Made by a program: the position numbers and the translations under genes
The notes under the pieces: model-generated
What the model saw: only the letters and a program-made list of their open reading frames with translations
What the model was told of the DNA's origin: nothing
The model's database searches: none
Assembly: GCA_013396635.1 (NCBI GenBank)
Contig: WBMW01003969.1
Span: forward strand, 703,426-767,425
Source: Penelope pileata
Lineage: Eukaryota; Chordata; Aves; Galliformes; Cracidae
DNA: 64,000 nt
Reading direction: 5' to 3'
Part shown: positions 23,306 through 32,600 of the stretch, in pieces
Layout of the letters: each line of letters opens with the position of its first letter
Numbering within the stretch: the first letter of the stretch is position 1

Positions 23306-24496
23306 TAAGGAATTAGAGACTTGCAATTGAAACAACTAAAAGATTGATGAATGAGGCCAGTTTTAAACTTTAAAACAGAACTACTAAATTCATGAATTAA
23401 CGACGCACGGTGCTAATAGCTAGTTCTTGTTTATTAGTCATTGTGGCTGCATACATAAAGCCGTCAGTCTCTAACACTTGCACACTGAGTGAGCGGTGCC
23501 AGTACAGTAGCTGCTGCTGGACAGCTGGCATGGGTGGCTGAGGTCCTCATTAGCTCCGAAGTGAAGGCAGTCAGGCTGCAGAGCTCTCACCAGGGCAGTC
23601 AGAACCAGAGAGGGCACTCTGTCTGTCACTGGGCACAATGTCCTGCCCGTTTGCCTTCCCCTGTCCTCACCACTTCTGTTGCTTGGATGTCTCCAAAGCA
23701 CAGCTGTGCACGTCTCTCTTTGTTGGTTGTGTTGCTGACTACATGAAATGCTGATGCATTGGCTTGGGCTGTGTCAGCACAGTACTACAAAATAACTGCA
23801 TGCTCTTGTTTTTGCCGTGTAAGTATGGTCATACATGTTTGAGTTTCAGGCAAGCTGAAGTTGGTCATACCCAGATTAATATGCTTACAGCTGTCACGGA
23901 TGTCCACTTCAACTGTGCCAGCCAACAAACCCTGCTATGTGTTGTTGCTACCTGTGATTCTGGTAAAGAGAATCCTTTCAGCTGGCTGTAAGTTAAAGAG
24001 TAATCCATCTTGAGGGTGGAAATCATTATACTTAAGACCCAGACCCAGTGGACCTGCATGCGCTGCTTTTGACCTCCGAACGCGTCGCCTTTGGTTCAGC
24101 ACGGGGCACGCCAGTCCTTCCTCCAATGCGTTTGTCCCGTCGGAGGCCGTTCTGTAAGGGTTAGGCTGCAGTTCTGGAGCTGTGACTGTGCAGATGCCTG
24201 GTCTGCACAGGGAAGTGTGCTTAGCATCTTCCTGTTCTGTGCTGTAGTGCTGCCTAAAATGTGAGCTTGGAGTAGCACATCACTGCCTGAATCAAACATG
24301 CAAGTTGCAGAAGCTCAATCAAATACAGTCAAGCAGAGAATCTGCCTGTGTATGTTACAGACACCAAGGGAAGAGTTCTCCGTTTTCTTGGTAAGATTTA
24401 AACATACTTGTTACAGACAAGCTTGAATTACTTTTGAACATGAATTACTATTCTGGTTATCAAAAATATGTTATTGTTTCATAGCTTTCCCTATGT

Positions 24497-24660
24497 TATG
24501 GTTTGACTTAGCAGATAGCTAAGTTCCACAGAGTTATTCACTCACCCTCCCCCCCTCCCCAAATGGGACGGGGGAGAGACGTAGAGAGATATGCAGTAAA
24601 ATGCGTGGGTTGAGAAAAATGCTATTTACTAAAATAGTAAAGAGAACAAAAGANTATTTT
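24497..24660 (+). mobile_element. LTR-retroelement-like fragment
   Basis: It reads TTATGGTTTGACTTAGCAGA, TAGCTAAG, TTATTCACTCACCCTCCCC, AAATGGGACGGGGGAGAGA, then GCGTGGGTTGAGAAAAATGC and TTTACTAAAATAGTAAAG. This follows a non-coding bird LTR-type repeat I know (GGTTTGGCTTAGCAGC..., CACTCACTCCCCCC, GTGGGATGGGGGAGA, GTGGGTTGAGATAAAGACAG, TTTAATA-GTAAAG). No gag, pol or env coding sequence is seen. The 3' limit is unclear and an N falls at 24,655. Confidence 0.5.
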
Positions 24661-25363
24661 GGAAAGATGCTCAGGAGGTGGAACACCCATGTTCTAACAA
24701 GGATATAAAATTGTTACTCATTTGGTTTCTTAAAAGCGAAACTAAGTCCAATGTAAGAATTGAAACATGAAAGGCTAGGGGGAAAAGAATCCCGTATGAC
24801 AATGCACTTTCTTATGGTTTCTGAAATGTGGACTGCTCAGTCTTTGTAAGAAGGGCTCAAATACCATTTGTGTGGTTTTGGAGTGGAAATGGACAAGTCC
24901 ACCAACTGGACTCCTTCTGCAGGGCAGCTGTCTGAATGCCACTGTTGCAGTGGTGAACTTTGCCTTTTCCATCTTCCTACGCTGTAAAATACCCAGGCAA
25001 TGAAGGATTTCTTCTCTTGATTTTTTTTTTATGTGTAATGTTTATTCTTTGGCTGAAGAACCTTTACTTCATCTAAAATGACCATACTATGCGGACACAG
25101 CAGTCCTGTGTCTTCATACTGTTTGTGGGAGGGTTGGACTTCTCCAGCTTTGGATTCATTTGAAGACTTAGTTTAACGTCTTCATTTTCCCAGGTTATTC
25201 CAGGTAACCCAAAACTCATTGCAACAGGGCTGTTCTGCTGGGATAAAGCCAAACCAAAACACACACAAAACCCCACAACCAACCAAAAAAGCAGCAGCCC
25301 CTTAGAGCTAAATGAACACAGTTCTCCTGGACGTAGCTGGATGTTACAGTCTTACCGAGTGTT

Positions 25364-25369
25364 TTTATT
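25364..25369 (-). terminator. ATP4B: ATP4B poly(A) signal candidate
   Basis: AATAAA on the minus strand (TTTATT on plus), about 615 bases past the stop. A second lies at 25041-25046. The choice between them is a guess. Confidence 0.35.
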
Positions 25370-25982
25370 GTTCTAAAGAAGTTACAAGCGGTAGGTACAA
25401 TAAAAGCTGTAGGCTACAGACCAGCTTCACGTTCACTTATTTTGCAGATATTGATTTGTCAACTAGAAAAAGTCTGACTCGGCTGACTGGTACAAAAAGC
25501 AATGCATTGAGATGCAGGTAATTTTTCCACCCCTTTATAATTTAAGCATCCTATACAAGACAGGTTGAGAACTGTACTACCTCGTAGTATTTCACTCTAT
25601 TTTTCTAGCTATCCTAAATATGTCTACAATATCCAGTGTTCAGTATTATACATCAGTTATTCATTAGGGTTTGAAAAGTGACTGAAAATGGTGTTTTGAT
25701 CCTGTACTTATTTTCTTTGAAGGCACACCTGCTGAGTTTAGAGGAAGCTTGTTTTGTACAGGGATTTGCACGGAAGCATAAGCATAGCGTGGCTGCGAAA
25801 TAGTGAGCTATGTACATCTGAGGTAATCCCTATCTCCTCCACACACCGAGAGGGACATTGATTTTTGGTTACGTGGGTTACCTCTCAGTAGAAAATGTCT
25901 GTTTCCACTGTAATTTCAGTAAAGTTATATGGAAATCATAGAAAATAAATACAAGTCAGTGTGGTAATAGGTAAGTCGTTCT

Positions 25983-26177
25983 TCATGCATGTTTTTCAGA
26001 AGAGTCTTTCGCTGCTTTGTCTTCTATTTTCAATTTGAATTCCACTTTTCCTTCATACGGGTCATGAACGTTATCGTAGGTAATCCCAGCTCCAATGATT
26101 TTACACACTATTTTAACTTCCACATTCCTTGTGATGTTCAGAAATTTCACTGCTACCAAAGGATTGCTGTAAGTGGG
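25983..26177 (-). CDS. ATP4B: ATP4B exon 7: C-terminus and stop
   Basis: The acceptor is TTCCTCCTAG. It encodes PTYSNPLVAVKFLNITRNVE, then VKIVCKIIGAGITYDNVHDP, YEGKVEFKLKIE and DKAAKDSSEKHA, with TGA at 25985-25983. Cys260 closes the last disulphide. The tail runs 11 residues past the mammalian end, and NIT at 249 is a new sequon. Confidence 0.95.
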   Translation of the reverse strand, partial: PTYSNPLVAVKFLNITRNVEVKIVCKIIGAGITYDNVHDPYEGKVEFKLKIEDKAAKDSSEKHA

Positions 26178-29100
26178 CTAGGAGGAAAAAAAAAAAAGTT
26201 CTTTAACAACATTTTTGATTTCAAAATAAAATGTTAAAATGAACCTTCTCTCTGGTTCACATCAAGTCACAGAAAAGCTGCAGCCATTTCATTTTATACA
26301 AAGATCATCATCATGGAATCACAGAACCGTTGGGTTGGAAGGGACCTCAGAGCCCACCCAGTCCCACCCCCTGCCATGGGCAGGGCTGCCACCCACCGGG
26401 TCAGGCTGCCCAGGGCCCATCCAACCTGGCCTTGAGCACCTCCAGGGATGGGGCACCCACAGCTCTCTGGGCAGCTGTGCCAGGGCCTCACCGCCCTCTG
26501 AGTAAAGAACTTCCTTCTAACATCTAACTTACGCCTCCCCTCTTTCAGTTTAAAGCCACTCCCCTGTGTTCTATCAGTCTCCGAAGAGAATGAAGAAGAA
26601 AAATAAAGTTGAAACACATGAGCACCCACCTGGGCCTTTTTTCCGTAGTAGGGGAAGTAGTGCAGGTTGAAGGTGCCGTTCACAGGGTAGTAGGCCACCT
26701 CCAGCGGGCGGGACTCATCACCCTGTTGGTAACGCAAGAGAGGTTTGTTGGCTGGCCCCGTGCTCACGTTTCTGTGCTGTTAAAAGCTGTGTAGGCTGTA
26801 TTAGTGCTCGGGTCCACCCCTCTGTTTAGTGCCAATCTTATTTTTCAAATAACAATAGAAATCTCCTGCTGCTACGTTGCCAAGAAAAACAGCCAAGTGT
26901 TCTTCTGTAGCGATTGTGAATTCAGTGAATTAGGATCTGCTGACATTTGCTGAAAGGTGGGAGGAGGAGTTGCTCTGATTCATAGAACTTCACTACTGGG
27001 CGAGCAAAACAAATAGCAAAGGTTGCTTTTTTTTAGGTTTTTGTTTTCCTGCCGCACAAAACAAATTTTAGGTGATGTAAAATAATTTGCTGGTTGTTGT
27101 TGTTAGGATGTTTGGCTATCAGAGCTGCTCAAAGCCTTTCGGTGCGGGCCTCGCACACTTACCACGTACGTGCAGTCCACTCGCGGTGCGGTGCCGTTGC
27201 CGGGGTAAAATTTGATGATCTGAAACAGAAAGGAAACATTTGGTCATCTTGGAAATGGCTCTGAGACAAAAGTGAGGAAACGCTGAGCTGAGCTTCAGGT
27301 GCTTGACGTGCCCGAGGTGCTGTCGGACGGACCGGACCGCCTGGGCCAAGGTGTGCTGGGTGAGGGGGTATTTCCCAGCAGGGTGTTGGAAAGCACCCCC
27401 TGGCATGGGGGTTCTCAGAAATGCTCAATGCCCAAGCCTATAGGGAGAGCCAAACCAACAGTGAAGGGATTTTGTCCGTCAGGAGCTGATGGAGAATAGG
27501 AACTCTTCGTTTTGTACTGAAATTCAACTATAATGCTCAGTGTTTTACTTGAAAAAAGGGCAGAAGGTTCATTCATTTTTTTATGATGTCCTAAAAGATT
27601 ACAAGAAGCATGGAAAATTCGGTTTCTCCTCTCCCCCCTCCCAAAAAAAAACAGTTTGAGGTGATTTTTACTGAAAGAATATTGACAATTTTTTTTTTTT
27701 TTTTTCAGTTTGGACTAAAGATTTTCTTTTCAGGTTGGAGAAGTAAGGTGTGCAAGAAGAACACCTCTGGAATCACTTTACTTAGAACCCAACGTTGTCA
27801 CTTTAACTGAAGGATCTCAGTATTGCGGAAGAGAAACTTTCACATTCAGATTTGTCAGACGATAGCAAAACAACCTCAAAGATTTAGAAATTCTGTTCGT
27901 GGTACTTTCCTAGGGGCGGTCACAGAATCATAGAATGGCTTGGGTTGGAAGGGACCTCAAAGTTCACCTGTCTCCAGCCCACTGCCACGGGCAGGGCTGC
28001 CACCCACTGGGTCGAGCTCTGGATGAGGCTGCCCAGGGCCCCACCCAGCCTGGGGTGGGTGTGCTTTCCTAGGGGCGGTGAAGAAGTCCTGCTGTTTCTG
28101 TAGTAACTCTGTGGGCCTCTCAGGCAGAGCGCAGTAGTTTGCTTGCCCTGTGCAAAGCAGAGATGGGCTCCTGTGGCAGCCCCGCGGCTGCTCCCCAACT
28201 GGGAACTTGGAGACTCGGTGTTTCCTGACCAGTTCCTCTGCTCCGCAGCCTGAGGTTGCACTTACCCTGTTCATCTTTATAATAAAGCAAGGTTTTCCTT
28301 CTGGGTAGCCAAAAGTAGGGTCTGTGATGCCAGAGCAGTTCTCAAGCGTATCTGATAGGAATTTGCAGGACAGTTTTGTGTTGTTTGGGCCGTCGAAGGT
28401 GTTCTGGATGAAGTAGGTGTCACTGGTGCAGTTGATGTTCAGGTGCTGAGCAGCTGGGCTGTACGCTGGGGTTGTGAAAGAAGAGAGAAAATTCCTCTGT
28501 GAAGCCTCCCACATCGGAGTTGCACATCCCGACAGCAGGCTGCAGGTTCTGCCAGGGGAGGCTGCTTCCAGTGAAACGGGAATTGGATGGAATGAGGAAT
28601 GTTTTTTTTTTAATAATATCCAGGGGAAAAAACGAATGAGTTAAGGCTGGCAATTTGTGTTGGTAGCTCCATAAAAGGGCAATTACAAATACAGTTTTTC
28701 TCAGTACATGTATGAGAAACAGAAATATGAAAATTAGGCTCACAAGGAATATAAATATATTATTAAGGTGTGAGCACGTAAATGGAGCACCCAACGTACT
28801 TTGGCTGTGCCCTTTGATGGCTGTATGTGCTGGCTCCACACGACTGACTGTGGCACTTGGGTATTTGTAGTCACAGACATTATTAGGTTCATTTAGACCC
28901 TAACTCTGAAGACATTTTTCTTCCAATTCCTTCACTCTCTATTCGCCTATTTTATTGAAGCTATTCAGGATTTTAAAAAAGGAAAAAAAGGAAAAGCTGT
29001 GAAGCCAGTCTCTGCTTTTGATACACATATTTACACGTTTGATTCATAGATTCATGGAGTGATTTGCTCCTGCTTTTCAGAAGAATTTCCCGCTTGCTAT

Positions 29101-31186
29101 CTGTGATTTCAGAAGGACAAATGCAACAGAAGCACTGCCTTAGGGGCTCGGCTGTGGCGAGGGAGACGCGGCAGCACGTTTCTGCAGCGTTCTGCAGGAG
29201 ACCCCCATGCTTTTTTACCTGTCAGAAACGTCCGGAGCGTGGTCACCAACCCCTCCCAGGTCTTGTTGTCAGAGACGTTGTAGTAGATTTGCAGCCCTCG
29301 GTGCCCGTACACGTCCGGTCGTAATGTTACACCTTGGGGAGGGAGCAGAGGGAAAGGCAAAGCAGGAGGGAGGCAATGGGCCTCCAATTTGTCAATTTGT
29401 TTAAACTGACAGCAGCCATTGCACTGTGCTAAGTGCTGCAAGCGTGTGTGGTGCCCGGGCTGTGCCAGGGAGGTGCTAACCACACAGAACTGTATCTGTG
29501 CTGTTATCAGAGCAGCTCCCAAAATAATCCCCACGACTGCGCTGGATTTCCCCAGGACTCGTTAAATACAACATTTACAATAAAGAAATGGGACGTGCTG
29601 CCCGGTGGGAATCAGCTCTGGAAAAAGCTGTGCTTGGTATTTCACAGAAATCATATTGCCAGCACGCATCAGACTTTCAGAACAATGAGAAAGAAGGCTT
29701 CCAAATACAACAGGCAGGCAGGCATTTTTAGGGCTACTTCTTGAGAAAGATCCTTCCATTGCAAAAACAGGTAATTTGGGGGGTGAGGTTCTAGCAATAG
29801 GCTCTGTTGATCTCCTGCTAACCCTGCCTTGTTCCTCCATCCTCACGTCATGTCCTGCAAACCTTTATTCCTCATTCCGTGTCTCTTTGCCTTCTTTTAT
29901 GCCTTCATCTAACGGGCCGCTAGCACGGCTCATTAAGATATTGAAAATTTGTTGAGTTTTTTCATGCTGAGGTTAAGTTTAGGCAGCAGCTGTACCTGGG
30001 GACTTGAGTTGGTCTTGGTAATCTGGCTCGTAGGGGTTCACCGTCCTCATCAGGGAGTATATGGAGAGCGCGAAGATGCCGGTCATCACCACGTAGAAGG
30101 CCAGGTAGTACAGGCTGATCCACACTGGGGGAAGAATTGCCTCTTACACCTGAAATCACCTCCAGCAAGATGCACCGTCTTGCTGTTTTGTTAGGGCGTG
30201 ACATTCAGAATAATGCTCTGGGTTTTGTGCGTTTGTGCATAGTGTACGCACGAAGGGGAAAGGCTCACATTTTGGTTTGCGTTTTGTTCCTAAGAATGGC
30301 CAATAAGCTGCAGTTACAAGTTTCCCTCCAGAAAAATCCTTCTGGAAGCTCGTAGCTACTCTTACAGTCTGTGGGAAGAGCGGGGACCCTCTCTAAAACT
30401 CAGAGCTGCAATTCCCAGAACACAGATCATCAAACACATCATTCTGGCAGACATAAGCTTGGGTACGGACAAGGAGCCTCAGCTGAAACAGGCATTAGCT
30501 TCAGTGATAAAAGAGAAGATCTACTCAACATGCAATGATTTGGAAGGAAATTCAGAAAAGCAAAACGTGTTTGGAGAGAACTGGCCAGAAGACATTTTCC
30601 CACACTTCCCCAGCTAGGTCTAACGAAGAGAACGCCAGTGCAGGCGTCTGCATCACAGTGCTGCCATTGCTCGGCTCCATCCCACCTGGCCTGCGCAGGG
30701 CAGAGCGGTGCCAGCACAGCAGCGAGGCAGAACTCCCCACTGCAGAAGCCCCTACAGTCAGCAAAGTCGGCATCATGTTACAGCCATAACCCTTAGCTAC
30801 TAATGAGATGTTTTTATTAAGATGTTAATATGTCAAATGTTGTCCTTATCAAATATTTGGGCCAGGATTGCTTTGAAATACTAGCAGGAACTGCGTGGAT
30901 CAACATTTTGACCTAGTTGACTCGATTCAGAAGTGGATCAGAAGCACATCTGAGAAGGGGGGTTTTCAGCAGTTGTAAAAAACCCAACCCCCATCACCTC
31001 CCATCCATCAGAGTAACCCCTGCCCCTTCGAGATTCCTAAAGGCATCAGAAGGAAGAGGAGCATGGAAACGTACCCCAGTTGATCAAGGTCCTTCCCATA
31101 AACAGCTTCGTTTCTGGATTCCAGACAAAACGCCGGAAATTTTCCATCCGTTCGCTGCAGGTTTTCTTTTCATTTAAAGTTGCCAT
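25983..31186 (-). CDS. ATP4B: ATP4B, gastric H+/K+-ATPase beta subunit (complete, seven exons)
   Basis: ATP4B is the glycosylated partner of the acid-secreting P-type pump ATP4A, needed for its folding, apical delivery and K+ handling in gastric oxyntic cells. Exons in transcript order are 31075-31186, 29996-30124, 29219-29332, 28266-28465, 27163-27219, 26630-26722 and 25983-26177. All junctions are GT-AG and the 900 coding bases give 299 residues plus stop (human 291). The protein is type II: a cytoplasmic N-terminus, one membrane helix at about residues 38-62, then a large lumenal domain. Cys131-152, 162-178 and 201-260 match the three family disulphides. Sequons at 99, 103, 130, 146, 161, 193 and 219 match the seven in mammals, and N249 is extra. 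ATP1B1-3 fit less well at the N-terminus and membrane helix. Confidence 0.96.
26312..26580 (-). repeat. CR1 LINE 3' end (minus) in ATP4B intron 6
   Basis: The plus strand reads ATGGAATCACAGAACCGTTG, GGTTGGAAGGGACCTCAGAG, then GCTGCCCAGGGCCCATCCAA and CCTCCAGGGATGGGGCACCC, the complement of the CR1 3' end. It is very like the copy at 32,226. It sits between exons 6 and 7 and is opened by spurious ORFs on both strands. Confidence 0.9.
26630..26722 (-). CDS. ATP4B: ATP4B exon 6: alpha-subunit contact region
   Basis: Thirty-one codons, GDESRPLEVAYYPVNGTFNL then HYFPYYGKKAQ (residues 205-235). HYFPYYGKKAQ is identical in mammalian ATP4B and near identical in Na,K-ATPase beta subunits, where it lies near the alpha contact. 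The start of the exon is three residues shorter than human. Acceptor ACCAACAG, donor GTGGGT. Confidence 0.94.
27163..27219 (-). CDS. ATP4B: ATP4B exon 5: short lumenal exon
   Basis: Nineteen codons, IIKFYPGNGTAPRVDCTYV (residues 186-204), between TTTCAG and GTAAGT. It has sequon N193 and Cys201, the first half of the third disulphide. Confidence 0.94.
27921..28063 (-). repeat. CR1 LINE 3' end (minus) in ATP4B intron 4, perfect 16-base duplication
   Basis: The copy runs from CACAGAATCATAGAATGG to GGGGTGGGTGTG, 143 bases. CTTTCCTAGGGGCGGT stands directly before (27905-27920) and after (28064-28079), without a mismatch. That fixes both ends of the insertion. Confidence 0.92.
28266..28465 (-). 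CDS. ATP4B: ATP4B exon 4: disulphide loops 1 and 2
   Basis: The acceptor is ACCCCAG and the donor GTAAGT. It encodes YSPAAQHLNINCTSDTYFIQ, then NTFDGPNNTKLSCKFLSDTL and ENCSG...KPCFIIKMNR, residues 120-185. Cys131, 152, 162 and 178 and sequons 130, 146 and 161 align with the mammalian protein without gaps. Confidence 0.96.
29219..29332 (-). CDS. ATP4B: ATP4B exon 3: proximal lumenal domain
   Basis: The acceptor is TCCCCAAG and the donor GTAAAA. It encodes VTLRPDVYGHRGLQIYYNVS, then DNKTWEGLVTTLRTFLT, residues 82-118. The sequons NVS (99) and NKT (103) match the mammalian sites. Confidence 0.95.
29996..30124 (-). CDS. ATP4B: ATP4B exon 2: transmembrane helix
   Basis: The acceptor is TTCCCCCAG and the donor GTACAG. 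It encodes VWISLYYLAFYVVMTGIFAL, then SIYSLMRTVNPYEPDYQDQL and KSPG, residues 38-81. This is the single membrane span and the YQDQLKSPG stalk, nearly identical to mammalian ATP4B. Confidence 0.96.
31075..31186 (-). CDS. ATP4B: ATP4B exon 1: cytoplasmic tail
   Basis: The ATG is at 31186-31184 and the exon encodes MATLNEKKTCSERMENFRRF, then VWNPETKLFMGRTLINW; the donor is GTACGT. Human ATP4B begins MAALQEKKTC...FQRYCWNPDT. Residues 17-20 are FRRF, where mammals have an FxxY internalisation signal (see findings). The start is fixed by family likeness and by the upstream TATA box. Confidence 0.94.
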
Positions 31187-31276
31187 TTTGTCACAAAATT
31201 TCCCCCAAAAGCGTCCTCCTTGGAAACAGAGAAATTCAACAGGTGCCCAAAGAGTTGCCCGAGCAAGCTACTTGGG

Positions 31277-31284
31277 TTTTTATA
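31277..31284 (-). promoter_or_regulatory. ATP4B: ATP4B TATA box
   Basis: TATAAAAA on the minus strand, about 90 bases upstream of the ATG. It predicts transcription start near 31,250 and a 5' UTR of about 65 bases. A TATA promoter suits a strongly tissue-restricted gene. Confidence 0.7.
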
Positions 31285-31346
31285 CCTTCCCCTCCTCTGA
31301 AGGTCAAGGAGATCGCTGCCTATAGCAACGAAAGCCCCTGCCCTGA

Positions 31347-31351
31347 TTATC
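31347..31351 (-). promoter_or_regulatory. ATP4B: GATA site upstream of ATP4B
   Basis: GATAA on the minus strand about 65 bases upstream of the TATA box. GATA4/6-type sites upstream of the gastric pump genes are known in mammals; function here is inferred. Confidence 0.35.
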
Positions 31352-32225
31352 GGCCCACAGCTGATGCCATGCTTTGCAGGCAGTGCTGATAACGCTCAGT
31401 GCCGGGGCTGGCAGAGGAAAGTCAGCTCTATCAGATGCCCTTCCCAGGTAAATGGCCCCTCAGGGACTGGCAGGATTACGCACTTTGCAGAGTGCCTTAG
31501 GGCTTGTGACACGCTCGGTGTGATAGCAGTTATCAAAGAAGATAAAGCGAAGGAGAACGTTTCTCTCTGGCTTTTCTTTCTTTACTTTTTTTTTTTTCAC
31601 ATAACCTGCAAATACTGGATGCCATTCTCCCCCTACAACCCGTAGCACTCTGTGCAGATACGGGATTTCGTCCCCTTTTAACCGTTGGCATGCCCTGCCG
31701 TTCACCCGCTTCACAGGACCCGCTGTGGTGGCAAAATCCTTGAAATGGGAACATCTGAGAAGATTGACTGGCAGGGGCTTCTGTCAGCTAAATAATGCTG
31801 AATTTCTGAGAATTGATACAGATTATTGCACTTTTCTGCCTCAGATCAGGCAGCATAATGGCTTAGCGTAACAGCCACCAACCTGGGGTGATTTTGATTT
31901 CAGATGATGAAGTAGGAACCAGGCCAAGTAAAACAAAACCAAGATCTACATACATTTGTCCAGTTTGTATTCCCCATGGAAAGAGGAGGATGGACAGAAA
32001 GGTACATGCAGTCATCACACCATGAGCTGACCAGTATCTAGGACAAAGATGTTAAAATAGAAAAGGAGTTGGGCAGCAGCCTGGAAATAATGAAAATCAG
32101 GCAGCTAGGCAGAGGTTAACAGGATTGACAAGGTTCCTACATGCTTTTGGAAACGATAACGAAGACATGAAGGCGGCAAAGCAGAAGTCACCAGATGTGG
32201 AATTAGCAATTTTATGAAGAAAAGG

Positions 32226-32600
32226 AATCATGGAATCACAGAACGGTTGGGTTGGAAGGGACCTCAGAGCCCACCCAGTCCCACCCCCTGCCGTGGGCAG
32301 GGCTGCCACCCACTGGGTCAGGCTGCCCAGGGCCCATCCAACCTGGCCTTGCGCACCTCCAGGGATGGGGCACCCACAGCTCTCTGGGCAGCTGTGCCAG
32401 GGCCTCACCGCCCTCTGAGTAAAGGATTTCCTCCCAACATCTAACCTAAATCTCCCCTCTTTCAGTTTAAAACCATTCCCCTGTGTCCTATCAGTATCTG
32501 CCCCTGTAAGAAGTTGGTCTCCCTCCTGTTCATAAGCTCCCTTTAGGTACTGGAAGGCTGCAATGAGATCTTCCTGGAGCCTTCTCTTTTCCAGGCTGAA
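32226..32600 (-). repeat. CR1 LINE 3' end (minus), upstream of ATP4B
   Basis: The plus strand begins AATCATGGAATCACAGAACG and continues through the CR1 3' region to CCTGGAGCCTTCTCTTTTCC, AGGCTGAA. It is longer than the 26,312 copy and almost identical to it over their shared part. Confidence 0.92.

Larger units (their letters stand above)
20261..25363. other. TFDP1-ATP4B tail-to-tail spacer
   Basis: About 5 kb between the two convergent 3' ends. It holds a diverged CR1 piece (21,380-21,815), TA/TG simple tracts near 22,533 and 23,259, an LTR-like fragment (24,497-24,660) and one N. No coding exon was recognised. Confidence 0.6.

Noticed and set aside
26294..26767. 157-codon minus ORF as a single protein
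   Set aside because: It reads through ATP4B exon 6 across its donor into a CR1 copy. Only 26,630-26,722 is coding.
27957..28514. 185-codon minus ORF as a single protein
   Set aside because: It contains ATP4B exon 4 but continues past the GTAAGT donor into the intronic CR1. Only 28,266-28,465 is coding.
29109..29534. 141-codon minus ORF as a single protein
   Set aside because: Only the middle (29,219-29,332) is ATP4B exon 3; both ends are intron read-through.
25983..31186. ATP1B1, ATP1B2 or ATP1B3 instead of ATP4B
   Set aside because: The N-terminus (EKKTCSERMENFRR), the membrane helix (VWISLYYLAFYVVMTG) and the seven shared sequons are specific to ATP4B.
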